A program made the position numbers and the translations under genes. Positions 17,143 to 27,169 of a stretch of DNA of 64,000 nt are shown in pieces. The first letter of the stretch is position 1; each line of letters begins with the position of its first letter. This DNA is from Celerinatantimonas yamalensis (lineage in GTDB: Bacteria > Pseudomonadota > Gammaproteobacteria > Enterobacterales > Celerinatantimonadaceae), in NCBI RefSeq assembly GCF_046054155.1, contig NZ_JBEQCT010000009.1, positions 129,483 to 193,482 of the forward strand. The letters are read 5' to 3'. The notes beneath the pieces are model-generated. The model was not told the DNA's origin. It was given only the letters and a program-made list of their open reading frames with translations, and did not search any database.

Positions 17143-18108
17143 ATGGTGAATGAATCGCAAATTTCAGTCAGTGAAGCATCGTCGTCAGAAGAGGAATTAT
17201 TGGCTCGTGTGGCTTGGTTTTATTATCACGATAATTTAACTCAAGAAGAGATTGGTAAAATCGTTGGATTATCTCGTTTAAAAGTATCAAGACTGCTAGA
17301 TAAAGGGCGCAAGAGTGGCATTATCAAAGTATATATCAACTCGAAATTTACCGGTTGTTTTGCGCTAGAGGAGTCACTAAAGCGCCGTTTCTCGCTTAAG
17401 CATATTAAAGTATTACCCCATCTAGAGGGGAATATGCTTAATGAACGATTAGGTGTCGGCGCCGCACAGCTGCTGGCTAAAATCGTTCAACCGGAACAGG
17501 TGCTCGCAATTGGCTTTGGCGATACAGTCATTCGAACCATGCAACATTGCAGTTTCTTTTTCAAAGATAGTCAGTTAAAGATTATTACCCTGACTGGCGG
17601 CGTTGGTCCTTACATGCGTGGTATTGGTCAACTTGAAGAGTCATGTCGCATCAATATTATCCCAACGCCACTTCGCGCATCGAGCGTGAACGCTGCAAAC
17701 ATGTTTAAAAAAGAAAATAGCGTCAACGACATGATGCTCGCCGCTCAGAGGGCAGATTTAGCAGTATTAGGTATCGGTTCAACGAGTCAAAGAGAAGGTT
17801 CCACATTAATCAAGACCGGTTATATCAATAACGCAGCGCAGTTAGAGCAGTATCAAAATGCAGGTGCTGTTGGCGATATTCTCGGATATTTTATCGATGA
17901 ACAGGGTTCGGTCAAAAATGACTTTAAAATACATGATGAGTTAATCAGCCTGCCTTTGGAGCGGTTATCCAATATTCCGATTGTCATTGGTGTCGCCGGT
18001 GGTCCCGATAAGGTTGACTCTATCTTAGCTTCGTTGCGTGCCAAGCATATTAATGCACTAGTGACCGATGAAAAAACCGCCGGAGCTATTTTAACGAAAT
18101 CATTATAA
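17143..18108 (+). CDS. lsrR: lsr operon transcriptional repressor
   Basis: SorC-family regulator released by phospho-AI-2. The 321-aa product has an N-terminal helix-turn-helix (LTQEEIGKIVGLSRLKVSRLL, residues about 33-53) and a C-terminal sugar-phosphate-binding domain (GFGDTVIRTM, TLTGGVGPYMRG, and VAGGPDKVDSI near the end). It is divergent from lsrA and cotranscribed with lsrK, as in E. coli. AGG upstream of the ATG at 17143 is a modest ribosome site. Confidence 0.94.
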   Translation: MVNESQISVSEASSSEEELLARVAWFYYHDNLTQEEIGKIVGLSRLKVSRLLDKGRKSGIIKVYINSKFTGCFALEESLKRRFSLKHIKVLPHLEGNMLNERLGVGAAQLLAKIVQPEQVLAIGFGDTVIRTMQHCSFFFKDSQLKIITLTGGVGPYMRGIGQLEESCRINIIPTPLRASSVNAANMFKKENSVNDMMLAAQRADLAVLGIGSTSQREGSTLIKTGYINNAAQLEQYQNAGAVGDILGYFIDEQGSVKNDFKIHDELISLPLERLSNIPIVIGVAGGPDKVDSILASLRAKHINALVTDEKTAGAILTKSL

Positions 18109-18136
18109 CAGTCGCAGCCACCGCCCTAAGGATCAA

Positions 18137-19711
18137 ATGATGAATAAACATGGTTATTTAATGGCGCTAGATGCCGGTACTGGCAGTATGCGGGCGGTAA
18201 TTTTCAATCTGCAAGGCGAGCAGATCGCCAGTCATCAACAGGAATGGATTCACCCCGTTGATCCAGATATTCCCGGTTCCATGACATTTGATCTGCCCTA
18301 TAGTTGGGAGATAAGCTGCCGCTGCATTCAGGGGGTTTTATCTGAAAGTGGTATCAGCAACGAAGCGATTCTTGCCGTTTCTAGCTGCTCGATGCGCGAA
18401 GGAATTGTTCTATATGACGATAATCGAGTGCCTATTTGGGCATGTGGCAATGTTGATGCGCGTTCAACTCGTGAGGTCAACGAGCTTAAAGAGCTGCGCG
18501 AGCATCAATTTGAAAACTATCTCTACCAAATTTCAGGGCAAACGCTGGCCTTAAGTGCTATTCCAAGGCTGCTTTGGTTGGCTCACTATCAAGGTGACCT
18601 CTATCGTAAAGCCAGTTCCATCTCGATGATTAGTGACTGGCTGGGATTTATGCTCACCGACCAGTTAGCCGTTGATCCCTCTAATGCGGGGACCACAGGC
18701 ATGCTCAATCTCGTGACTCGAGATTGGCAGCCTGAATTACTGAATATGGCTGGGTTGAAATCAAATATCTTGTCGCCGGTCAAAGAGTCGACGACCCCAC
18801 TCGGCGAAGTCACAGCCCTTGCCGCCAAACAAACGGGTCTTCGCCAAGGCACACCCGTTATTGTCGGTGGCGGTGATGTGCAGCTAGGCTGTATTGGTTT
18901 GGGGTTAACTGAACCCGGTCAAGCGGCCATTATTGGCGGAACATTTTGGCAGCAGGTCGTCAACCTTCCTCAGCCGATTACTGATCCCAATATGAATGTG
19001 CGCATCAATCCCCATATCATTCCGTCACTGGTTCAAGCAGAGTCCATCAGCTTTTTTACTGGGCTCACGATGCGCTGGTTTCGAGATGTTTTTTGTGAAG
19101 AGGAAAAACTAGTTGCGAAAAAGTTGGGGATCTCCCCCTATACGCTTTTAGAACAGATGGCCCAAAAAGTGCCACTAGGCTCAAACGATGTCGTGCCAAT
19201 CTTCTCCGACGCGATGCATTTTAAATCGTGGTATCACGCCGCACCATCGTTTATCAATATGTCGATCGATCCCGAAAAATGTAACAAGGCCGTACTGTTT
19301 AGAGCTCTCGAAGAAAACGCGGCTATCGTCGCTTCATGTAATCTGGAGCAAGTAGAAGCATTCTCTGGGGTAAAATTAGACTCTATCATTTTCTCTGGTG
19401 GCAGCTCACAAGGGGCTCTGTGGTCACAGATTTTAGCCGATGTAACGGGGCTTGCAGTTCATATTCCCAAAGTCAAAGAATCGACTGCCTTGGGCTGCGC
19501 CATTGTTGCAGGGGTGGGTATTGGCGTATTTGACTCGCTGCAAGAGACCAGCAAAAAATTTGTACAGATCGAAAAAGTGTATCAGCCCAATCAGCAAAAC
19601 CACGAACAATACCAACACCATAAACAAAAATGGCTGGATATTTATCAAAAACAACTTCAGCTGGTTGATAGTGGTTTGACCACCTCACTATGGAAAGCTC
19701 CTGGCCTATAG
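18137..19711 (+). CDS. lsrK: autoinducer-2 kinase
   Basis: FGGY-family kinase that phosphorylates incoming AI-2 and traps it in the cytoplasm. The 524-aa product (E. coli 530) opens with LMALDAGTGSMRAVIFN (phosphate-binding loop) and later has GGGDVQLGCIGLGL, GGTFWQQV and FSGGSSQGALWSQILADV, the ATP-binding FGGY region. The start may be 18137 or the adjacent ATG at 18140; AAGGA is at 18128-18132. Its stop overlaps the convergent hrpB stop in the palindrome CTATAG, so the two genes share 6 bp and no terminator separates them. Confidence 0.93.
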   Translation: MMNKHGYLMALDAGTGSMRAVIFNLQGEQIASHQQEWIHPVDPDIPGSMTFDLPYSWEISCRCIQGVLSESGISNEAILAVSSCSMREGIVLYDDNRVPIWACGNVDARSTREVNELKELREHQFENYLYQISGQTLALSAIPRLLWLAHYQGDLYRKASSISMISDWLGFMLTDQLAVDPSNAGTTGMLNLVTRDWQPELLNMAGLKSNILSPVKESTTPLGEVTALAAKQTGLRQGTPVIVGGGDVQLGCIGLGLTEPGQAAIIGGTFWQQVVNLPQPITDPNMNVRINPHIIPSLVQAESISFFTGLTMRWFRDVFCEEEKLVAKKLGISPYTLLEQMAQKVPLGSNDVVPIFSDAMHFKSWYHAAPSFINMSIDPEKCNKAVLFRALEENAAIVASCNLEQVEAFSGVKLDSIIFSGGSSQGALWSQILADVTGLAVHIPKVKESTALGCAIVAGVGIGVFDSLQETSKKFVQIEKVYQPNQQNHEQYQHHKQKWLDIYQKQLQLVDSGLTTSLWKAPGL

Positions 19712-22177
19712 CGATTCATCGCGGCGTACCTGTCGCTTGGTTTTATGGGTCGCAATGCTGGCAATCGGGTCTTCCGGCCATGGGTGTTTGGGATAGCGGC
19801 CACGCATCTCTTTGCGCACCTGTGCATAACTATTTTGCCAAAAACTGGCGAGATCTTGGGTTAATTGCAGCACGCGACCCGCGGGTGACAGTAACTCCAA
19901 GGTCACGGGCACATCCCGTGCCACGGTCGGGCTTTGCGGCTGACCAAACATCTCTTGGAGCTTAAGCGAGAGTCGCGGCATCTGTCCAACTTGATAATGG
20001 ATGGCCACTGTTCGCCCAGATGGCGCGCGGTAATGGGTAGGAGCCAACGTATCGATTAAATTCAGTTGTTGCCAATCAAACAGACCTTTAAGCATCGCCA
20101 GCCAATCGAGTGATTTGAGCGCCTTGAACTGAGTCAGATTGCCCAGATACCCCATCAACCACAGTTCAACGTTAGCCAGTAGTGCCTCATCGGTCACATC
20201 AGGCAGCGATAGTTCAGGACACCACGTTTGCAAGCACAGGACTCGATCTCGAAAGGCTTGGGCGTTATCGCTCATCGGTAACCAGCTCAGCCCGCGCTTT
20301 TGGATCTCGCGCAGCCAAGCTGCCGCTAGCGCGGCTGAGGCACGATTATTCAGTGGCTGGCGAGCAAAGATCAAAGCCCCCAAACGTTGCTGACGCTCAC
20401 TCATAAACCCTTGTCGATCGGCATCAAATTCACAAACAGAATGCCAAACAAACCAATCTGGATAACAAGCTCGCAGCTGTGTTTCATCGATCGGTGCATA
20501 TAAAAACAAACGGCCATTCGCCCGTCCTTCCTGCCACCCCACTTCGATGGCCACCAGCAGCTCATCAGTCACGGTATCTGTCTGCACCGCAAAACCATTG
20601 GCCAACAAATAGCGTTGTCCTTGGGCGCGCCGCTTGGCAATGCGATCGGGCAAAGCAGCCGCCAACAGCTCGCCATCTAGAGGATGCTCATCATCACTGA
20701 TCAGTGTATCCACTCCCATCCATTGAGCATATCTCAGTGCCTGTTGACGAACTTGTCGACGCCCGTGGCTATCGAGCTGCTGCAGCGCATCGTTCCATCG
20801 CGCCGATGCGACGCTCGGTAAGCGCTGCTCTAATAGTGCAGCCAAATACGCACCTCGCTCTGGCGCTTGGATCATCCCTGCTTGGCCCATCTCGAGCGCT
20901 TTAGCCAACAAAGCCCCGCATCGAGGTTCACAGCCCCATTGACCAGTCATTTTTCCCATGGGCGTCAATGCGTCGTTTTCATCGAGCAAATTGAGTTGTT
21001 GCAACAAACTGCTGGCGCGCTCTATTGCCGCTGGCGCTGGCTCATCCACCCAATTCAGATCCGCGACAGGACTTCCCCAGTGTTTGAGCTGCAGTAGCAA
21101 CCCACTGAGATCACTGCGTAAAATTTGTGGATCATTAAAGCGTGGTCGATGGTTCAATAACTCACTACTATATAGGCGTACGCAACGCCCGGCCTGCACG
21201 CGCCCCGCTCGCCCAGCACGCTGCTCCGCTGATGACTGGCAGATCATTTTGGTCATCAGCCGTGTCACCCCGCTAGCACCATCATATTGCGCGACGCGCT
21301 CTAAGCCACTATCAACCACCACTCGTATTCCTTCGATCGTCAAGGATGTTTCCGCAATATTGGTGGCGAGCACCACTTTACGTTGTCCTTGCGGCGGCGG
21401 CACAATGGCTTGGCGCTGCGCTTGAATAGACATCTGCCCATAAAGAGGATGAATCGTCACATCACTTTGAATATCGAACCGTGCTAAGGCGGCGCTGACG
21501 CGATGAATTTCTGCCACACCAGGCAGAAAAACCAAAATATTGCCGGTCTCTTGCGTTAATAGCGCCGCAATGCGCGCGGCACATTCCTCAACTAAATAGC
21601 GGGGCTCGCGAAGCGGCGAATACTCAATCTCAACAGCAAAACTGCGCCCTTCACAACTTAATACTTGGGCGTGTGGCAATGTTTGCTGCAACGCACTGAT
21701 GTCCAAAGTAGCCGACATGACTAATAATGCTAATGATTCATTGACCTCACAGGCTTCTTGGCACAAGGCCAACCCTAAATCAGCGGGTAAACTGCGCTCA
21801 TGAAATTCATCAAAGATCACCAAACTCACTTGCTCTAACATCGGGTCATCTTGCAACATGCGCGTCAATACACCTTCGGTAACGATCAGCAGTTTGGTCA
21901 CACTGGAGCGTTTGGCTTCGCCGCGCATTTGATAGCCAACCTGTTGGCCAAGTGTCTCGCCCAATTGCTGGGCTAGAAATCCGGCAATATGCCGAGCAGC
22001 TAACCGTCTTGGTTCGAGCATCACGATTAATCCGGGAAGATTGGCTTGTCGCAAAATTGCCAGCGGCACTGCGGTCGATTTCCCTGCGCCGGGCGGGGCC
22101 GCTAGCAGTACATGCTGTTGATTCGACAGGGCCTCGAGCAATGGATTGATGAGGGTCATTACAGGGAGATTATTCAT
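19706..22177 (-). CDS. hrpB: ATP-dependent helicase HrpB
   Basis: DEAH-box helicase of unclear physiological substrate, 823 aa (E. coli 809). Motif I APPGAGKST, motif II DEFH, motif III MSATLD and motif VI QRAGRAGR are all visible, followed by the HA2-like and HrpB-specific C-terminal domains, ending with the GRYPKHPWPEDP characteristic of HrpB. The start is 22177 or the in-frame ATG at 22159. Confidence 0.93.
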   Translation of the reverse strand: MNNLPVMTLINPLLEALSNQQHVLLAAPPGAGKSTAVPLAILRQANLPGLIVMLEPRRLAARHIAGFLAQQLGETLGQQVGYQMRGEAKRSSVTKLLIVTEGVLTRMLQDDPMLEQVSLVIFDEFHERSLPADLGLALCQEACEVNESLALLVMSATLDISALQQTLPHAQVLSCEGRSFAVEIEYSPLREPRYLVEECAARIAALLTQETGNILVFLPGVAEIHRVSAALARFDIQSDVTIHPLYGQMSIQAQRQAIVPPPQGQRKVVLATNIAETSLTIEGIRVVVDSGLERVAQYDGASGVTRLMTKMICQSSAEQRAGRAGRVQAGRCVRLYSSELLNHRPRFNDPQILRSDLSGLLLQLKHWGSPVADLNWVDEPAPAAIERASSLLQQLNLLDENDALTPMGKMTGQWGCEPRCGALLAKALEMGQAGMIQAPERGAYLAALLEQRLPSVASARWNDALQQLDSHGRRQVRQQALRYAQWMGVDTLISDDEHPLDGELLAAALPDRIAKRRAQGQRYLLANGFAVQTDTVTDELLVAIEVGWQEGRANGRLFLYAPIDETQLRACYPDWFVWHSVCEFDADRQGFMSERQQRLGALIFARQPLNNRASAALAAAWLREIQKRGLSWLPMSDNAQAFRDRVLCLQTWCPELSLPDVTDEALLANVELWLMGYLGNLTQFKALKSLDWLAMLKGLFDWQQLNLIDTLAPTHYRAPSGRTVAIHYQVGQMPRLSLKLQEMFGQPQSPTVARDVPVTLELLSPAGRVLQLTQDLASFWQNSYAQVRKEMRGRYPKHPWPEDPIASIATHKTKRQVRRDESL

Positions 22178-22366
22178 ATTAAGGCTCCGTCAGTCATAGC
22201 GCGCTGCATAGTGTATTAAAAAGCACCTACACAAGCAGCACAAACCTGACTCAATCAATGATCCATCTCTTGGCTTCGGCGAGAATAGACAAACATCAGC
22301 TAGGAGGGCTACGCTGTGATATCGTTTATATGTATTAAGATAGTCGTCGTTGTATGAGGACTTTTC

Positions 22367-22906
22367 ATGGCAGTTTCAATGTTAAATAAGGTCGTAATGG
22401 ACGATACCACACGTACTGGCCGCTGGTTTTTTGCCATCGCCATCGAAGGCCCCATTGCAGAAAAGCTCACTGAGCTGCAAACACGCTGGTTAACAACCCT
22501 GCGACAAAGCGACAAAGTGCGCCCTATTATTGCCAATAATTTGCATCTCACGTTGCGTTTTTTAGGGCCATTAAGTGACGATGAACTTAGCCATTGGCAA
22601 CAACGCTCTAGGAAAATCTGCGCCCAATCCTTTACCTTACAATTAGCCAACCTTGGCTATTTCCCGCGCGCTAAAACCGGCTGGATAGGGGTAAAGCCAT
22701 CCACGCCGTTAACATCATTAGCAGCGCAGTTGGATGTTAGTGAGCGCTGGCAACCGCACATAAGTTTACTGCGGGCTTTGTCAGCTGATGCGCTGCCTGA
22801 GCTTCCACTTCCCGATGCATCGTGGTCGGTTAATGCGTTCTATCTCTATCACTCTGATGGCAGCGGCACACCGTATCAACGCATGCAAAGGATAACACTT
22901 GGATGA
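22367..22906 (+). CDS. thpR: RNA 2',3'-cyclic phosphodiesterase (ThpR/LigT)
   Basis: 2H phosphoesterase family, 179 aa (E. coli 176). The two catalytic H-x-T/S-x motifs are present as NLHLTLRFLG and PHISLLR. GRWFFAIAIEGP near the N-terminus and YFPRAKTGWIGV are also typical. The start at 22367 follows GAGGA with 6-nt spacing. It precedes sfsA, as in many gammaproteobacteria. Confidence 0.9.
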   Translation: MAVSMLNKVVMDDTTRTGRWFFAIAIEGPIAEKLTELQTRWLTTLRQSDKVRPIIANNLHLTLRFLGPLSDDELSHWQQRSRKICAQSFTLQLANLGYFPRAKTGWIGVKPSTPLTSLAAQLDVSERWQPHISLLRALSADALPELPLPDASWSVNAFYLYHSDGSGTPYQRMQRITLG

Positions 22907-22961
22907 GAGGCATCAGCGTCTTTGTCATTTTTGCCTTTACAATCAATCTCGAGTATACACC

Positions 22962-23669
22962 ATGAAATTTAATCCGCCGTTAATTGCGGGGCGTTTAGTT
23001 CGCCGCTACAAACGTTTTTTAGCCGACGTTGAGCTCATCGATGGCTCGATCATCACCGCGCACTGCGCCAATACTGGAGCAATGACGGGCTGTGCAGAAC
23101 CGGGCTGGCAGGTGTGGCTGCGCGATAGTCAAAACCCCAAACGCAAATGTCGCTACAGCTGGGAGTTGGTCGAAAATGCGCAAGGCAATTATATCTGCAT
23201 CAACACAACGCGGGCCAATGAAGTTGTCACAGAGGCCATCAATAACAATCAAATTGAGTCACTCCGAGGCTATAGTCAGTGCACTCGTGAAGTGCGTTAT
23301 GGTGAAGAAAATAGCCGCATCGACTTGCTACTTTGCGATCCATCGCGTGTTGACTGCTATATTGAGGTCAAAAGTGTCACATTACTAACCGACGACGGTG
23401 TTGGGCTTTTTCCTGATGCAACCACGACCCGCGGCCAAAAACATCTTCGCGAGCTCACCACAATCGCGCAAGCAGGCCAACGTGCAGTTTTATTATTCGC
23501 CGTGATGCACTCAGGGATTGAAAAAGTCTCGATCGCCCACCATATAGATGCACTATATGGCCAGTTACTGCAACGAGCTATCGATGCAGGGGTAGAAGTC
23601 ATCGCACAGCGGTTTGCCCCCCATCCAGAAAGAATTGAAGTTGATTCAATCATTTCTTTCACATTGTGA
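22962..23669 (+). CDS. sfsA: SfsA DNA-binding/nuclease-fold protein
   Basis: Sugar fermentation stimulation protein A, 235 aa (E. coli 234). MKFNPPLIAGRLVRRYKRFL and CANTGAMTGC match the family, as does the central YIEVKSVTLL with FPDATTTRGQKHLREL, the PD-(D/E)xK-like part. I start at 22962; an in-frame start at 22899 overlaps thpR and adds 21 unrelated residues. The molecular function is uncertain. Confidence 0.93.
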   Translation: MKFNPPLIAGRLVRRYKRFLADVELIDGSIITAHCANTGAMTGCAEPGWQVWLRDSQNPKRKCRYSWELVENAQGNYICINTTRANEVVTEAINNNQIESLRGYSQCTREVRYGEENSRIDLLLCDPSRVDCYIEVKSVTLLTDDGVGLFPDATTTRGQKHLRELTTIAQAGQRAVLLFAVMHSGIEKVSIAHHIDALYGQLLQRAIDAGVEVIAQRFAPHPERIEVDSIISFTL

Positions 23670-23795
23670 GATAAGCCAGCAGAACTTATCATTAATCTTA
23701 TTTTTTCAATTGCGCAGACGTTCGCTTTCTGGTATAGATAGCGGCCATTGGATTTTCGACGACGATACGTCGAAGACGAGGTTAGGAGAGAAGGC

Positions 23796-24242
23796 ATGCC
23801 TGAAGGCAAAAAAAAGACGCTAGGTGTACTTTCTATCGCAGGCGTTGAACCCTACAAGGAGCAACCCGGCGAAGAATATATGAACGAACGCCAGCTGGCT
23901 CACTTTAAAGTGATTTTAGAATCATGGCGTCGTCAATTACGCGAAGAAGTTGATCGCACCGTCTCTCATATGAAAGACGAAGCAGCAAACTTTCCTGATC
24001 CGGTTGACCGAGCAGCCCAAGAAGAAGAATTCAGCTTGGAACTTCGCACCCGAGATCGTGAGCGTAAGCTGATCAAGAAAATTGAGAAAACGCTGCAAAA
24101 AATCGATGAAGATGATTTCGGCTTTTGCGATTCATGTGGTGTCGAAATTGGCGTTCGTCGTCTCGAAGCTCGCCCGACTGCAGATTTGTGTATCGACTGT
24201 AAAACGCTAGCTGAGATTAAAGAAAAGCAGATGGCAGGTTAA
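23796..24242 (+). CDS. dksA: RNA polymerase-binding transcription factor DksA
   Basis: Binds the RNA polymerase secondary channel and with ppGpp controls rRNA and amino-acid promoters. The 148-aa product (E. coli 151) shows the coiled coil with its acidic tip DPVDRAAQEEEFSLELR and a four-Cys zinc finger (CDSCG ... CIDCK). The start at 23796 follows AGGAG at 23784-23788; the 23748 frame start is longer without homology. Followed by gluQ, the usual order. Confidence 0.97.
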   Translation: MPEGKKKTLGVLSIAGVEPYKEQPGEEYMNERQLAHFKVILESWRRQLREEVDRTVSHMKDEAANFPDPVDRAAQEEEFSLELRTRDRERKLIKKIEKTLQKIDEDDFGFCDSCGVEIGVRRLEARPTADLCIDCKTLAEIKEKQMAG

Positions 24243-24280
24243 TTTTCTATGATCAGGTAGTAAAGCTATCTGATTGACTT

Positions 24281-25153
24281 ATGAAAGATAGTCGATATAT
24301 CGGCCGGTTTGCCCCCTCGCCATCCGGCCCACTTCATTTTGGCTCGCTCGTGACTGCCGTAGGTAGCTTCCTACAAGCTCGCAGCGTAGCAGGGCGGTGG
24401 TTGCTGAGAATCGAGGATATTGACCCTCCTCGTGAAGTCAGTGGCGCCGCTCAAATGATTGTGCAGCAGCTACACGATTTTGGCCTTGATTGGGATGGTC
24501 CGATCGTTTATCAAAGCCAGCAATATCCACGCTATCAGCAACAAATTGAGCAATGGCTTGCGCAAGGCCATGCCTATTATTGTCAATGTACCCGTAAGCA
24601 GATCCAAGCACGAGGTGGGCTCTATGATGGTCATTGCCGCACACTTGGATTAACCGCTGCGCCAGATTTAGCCATTAGACTACACTGTGAACATCCTGCG
24701 AGTGGGTTTTATGATCAATTACGTGGCTATCACCCGCTTGCTTATGAATTAGCGCAAGAAGATTTAATCATCTATCGCCGTGATGGATTATATGCTTATA
24801 ATTTAGCGGTGGTACTTGATGACCAAGCTGCAGGGATTAACGAAGTGGTGCGCGGTTGCGATCTGCTAGAACCGACTGCCAGACAGTGTAATATCTATCG
24901 CATGTTAGGCGCTAAAGAGCCTAATTATTTGCATCTCCCGTTAGTCTGCGATGCGACAGGGCGAAAGCTGAGTAAACAAAATCACGCCCCGGCGCTGGAT
25001 AAAGCTAACGTATTACCAACATTACATGCGGCGCTGGCTTTTTTAGGCCATCCGGTTCCACCCACTTGGCAACAAAACTCACCCCGGCAATTATTGGGTA
25101 AAATGGCACAGATCTGGGATAAACAATCAATTGTGATTGAGCATTCATCTTGA
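24281..25153 (+). CDS. gluQ: glutamyl-Q tRNA(Asp) synthetase
   Basis: A truncated GluRS paralogue that attaches glutamate to queuosine-34 of tRNA(Asp). The 290-aa product has the HIGH-like motif in IGRFAPSPSGPLHFGSL, zinc-type residues around YYCQCTRKQ, the nucleotide-side GCDLLEPTARQ and a KLSKQ in place of KMSKS. It lacks an anticodon-binding domain, as expected of the family. Always adjacent to dksA in these bacteria. Confidence 0.95.
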   Translation: MKDSRYIGRFAPSPSGPLHFGSLVTAVGSFLQARSVAGRWLLRIEDIDPPREVSGAAQMIVQQLHDFGLDWDGPIVYQSQQYPRYQQQIEQWLAQGHAYYCQCTRKQIQARGGLYDGHCRTLGLTAAPDLAIRLHCEHPASGFYDQLRGYHPLAYELAQEDLIIYRRDGLYAYNLAVVLDDQAAGINEVVRGCDLLEPTARQCNIYRMLGAKEPNYLHLPLVCDATGRKLSKQNHAPALDKANVLPTLHAALAFLGHPVPPTWQQNSPRQLLGKMAQIWDKQSIVIEHSS

Positions 25154-25219
25154 GATCATTTTCATTTATCTTTAGCTGGGCTATATTAGCGACCTATTTA
25201 AATAGGGGGAGGAATAGCT

Positions 25220-26626
25220 ATTTTTCGCCGAATTATTAAGGTATGCAGTCAAATGCTGCAACAGCAACACGAGCCGGAACAAACAGGTTTAGGGAAAACC
25301 ATTATTCCGCGAGCTGAACATACAATTTCCCGACAGGATATCAGTGACAACGCACTGAAAGTTTTATATCGCTTACACAAAGCTGGTTATGACGCTTACT
25401 TAGTGGGTGGGGGGGTACGCGATCTATTACTTGGGAAAAAACCCAAAGATTTTGACGTCACCACAAACGCGACACCGGATGAAGTGAAAAAATTATTCCG
25501 TAACTGTCGGTTAGTCGGTCGACGCTTTCGACTGGCCCATATATTGTTTGGTCGAGAGATTATTGAAGTTGCCACCTTTCGCGGCCATCACGACCAAGGC
25601 CAATCCGATGAGGAGCAGACAAATCATCAGCAATCCGAACAGGGCATGTTGCTCCGCGACAATGTTTATGGCTCCCTTGATGAAGATGCACAGCGCCGCG
25701 ACTTTACCATCAACGCCCTCTATTACAACATCGCCGATTTTAGCTTAGTCGATTTTGCTGGTGGCCTCGATGATATTCAAGCTCGCCGCTTGGCTCTGAT
25801 TGGTGACCCAGACACCCGTTATCACGAAGACCCCGTGCGGATGCTTCGCGCCATTCGTTTTGCAGTCAAATTGGGCTTTAGCATTAACGAGTCGACCCGT
25901 GAGCCGATCCCACGTTTAGCCAGTTTATTACGTGAAATCCCAGCGGCGCGTTTGTTTGAAGAATGCTTGAAACTATTTTTAGCCGGTGAGGGGAAAAACA
26001 CCTTCAGCACATTGCGTGAATATGGCTTGTTAACGCCGCTATTTCCGCAGCTTAAGCCCTTGTTGGCAAATACTGACCATAATCAGTCGCTAGACTTTAT
26101 CAGCCTCGCATTAGCCAGCACGGATCATCGAGTTCGCAATGAGCAGCGCGTCACCCCTGCTTTTGTTTTTGCTGCCATACTCTACCCTATTTTAGAGATA
26201 CGTATCCAAGAACTCTTAACCGAGCTATCGCTACCAACCTCTGATGCCTTAGCAATGGCGATGAATCAAGTCCTTGATACTCAGTGTAAAAGTGTCGCAA
26301 TACCACGACGTTTTACCAGTGCAGTACGAGAAATTTGGGAGTTGCAAGAGCGTCTTAAACGCCGTCAAGGTAAACGGGCGCAACACTGTTTTGAGCACCC
26401 ACGCTTTCGCGCTGCATATGACTTTTTGGAACTGCGCGCCAAAGCGAGTGGCGATCCGCAGCTTCAAGCGCTCACCGATTGGTGGACCCAGTTTCAAAAA
26501 GCCAATGACAAAGAGCGCTTTAATATGAGCAAAGTACTTGGCAGTGGCCGCCCTCGGGGGAATAATCGCCGCTCAAGTAACCGCCGCTCCGCACCACGTA
26601 AACGTCGTAGTGGTGAGACTAGCTGA
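25220..26626 (+). CDS. pcnB: poly(A) polymerase I, AUU start codon
   Basis: Adds 3' poly(A) tails that target RNA for decay. The body (GGGVRDLLLGKKPKDFDVTT, RNCRLVGRRFRLAH, EDAQRRDFTINALYYN) is unmistakable, and the C-terminus is Arg/Ser-rich. The first ATG (25253) is poorly placed. A strong Shine-Dalgarno GGGGGAGGA (25205-25213) lies before ATT at 25220, in frame, giving an N-terminus M-F-R-R-I-I-K-V-C that matches the start of E. coli PcnB. E. coli pcnB is known to initiate at AUU, which keeps the enzyme scarce. Length from there is 468 aa. Its stop overlaps the folK ATG. Confidence 0.93.
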   Translation: MFRRIIKVCSQMLQQQHEPEQTGLGKTIIPRAEHTISRQDISDNALKVLYRLHKAGYDAYLVGGGVRDLLLGKKPKDFDVTTNATPDEVKKLFRNCRLVGRRFRLAHILFGREIIEVATFRGHHDQGQSDEEQTNHQQSEQGMLLRDNVYGSLDEDAQRRDFTINALYYNIADFSLVDFAGGLDDIQARRLALIGDPDTRYHEDPVRMLRAIRFAVKLGFSINESTREPIPRLASLLREIPAARLFEECLKLFLAGEGKNTFSTLREYGLLTPLFPQLKPLLANTDHNQSLDFISLALASTDHRVRNEQRVTPAFVFAAILYPILEIRIQELLTELSLPTSDALAMAMNQVLDTQCKSVAIPRRFTSAVREIWELQERLKRRQGKRAQHCFEHPRFRAAYDFLELRAKASGDPQLQALTDWWTQFQKANDKERFNMSKVLGSGRPRGNNRRSSNRRSAPRKRRSGETS

Positions 26627-27156
26627 TGCAGCGCTGTTATATAGGCTTAGGCAGCAATCTGGCATCGCCTCATCAACAGTTAGTCGCGGCAATTGCCGCG
26701 CTAGCACAACTTAAGCAATGCCAGATTTTCGCCGTTTCAGGGCTGTACGCCAGTAAGCCGATGGGCCCACAGGATCAACCTGATTATCTCAACGCCGTAT
26801 TGTCTTTAGACACAACACTGACACCGCTGGCCTTACTTGATGCCACTCAACATATCGAACAAAACCAAGGTCGGGTCCGAAAAGCACAGCGCTGGGGGCC
26901 ACGCACGTTAGACCTCGATATTCTCTTGTTTGGACAAGAAACGCTCGACTTACCCCGCTTAACTGTGCCACATTACGGCCTAGAACAACGCGAATTTGTG
27001 CTGATACCATTAGCTGAAATTGCGCCAGAATTGGTGCTGCCTAATGGCAAAAGTGTCCGCGAATTAGCCACCCGAATCCCGACTAACAGATTGTATTGCA
27101 GTCTAAGCGCTAAGCAATGGGTCAATGGCACTAGCGCTGCATTTATCGATAATTAG
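26626..27156 (+). CDS. folK: 6-hydroxymethyl-7,8-dihydropterin pyrophosphokinase
   Basis: HPPK of folate synthesis, 176 aa. YIGLGSNLASP at the start, the central VRKAQRWGPRTLDLDILLFG signature (metal-binding D-x-D) and VPHYGLEQREFVLIPLAEIAP are canonical. The ATG shares a base with the pcnB stop (TGATG), so translation is likely coupled. panBC follows. Confidence 0.95.
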   Translation: MQRCYIGLGSNLASPHQQLVAAIAALAQLKQCQIFAVSGLYASKPMGPQDQPDYLNAVLSLDTTLTPLALLDATQHIEQNQGRVRKAQRWGPRTLDLDILLFGQETLDLPRLTVPHYGLEQREFVLIPLAEIAPELVLPNGKSVRELATRIPTNRLYCSLSAKQWVNGTSAAFIDN

Positions 27157-27169
27157 CAAGGACGTTACC

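Noticed and set aside
20958..21425. 155-codon plus-strand frame opposite hrpB
   Set aside because: Antisense shadow of the helicase core; no family features or start signal.
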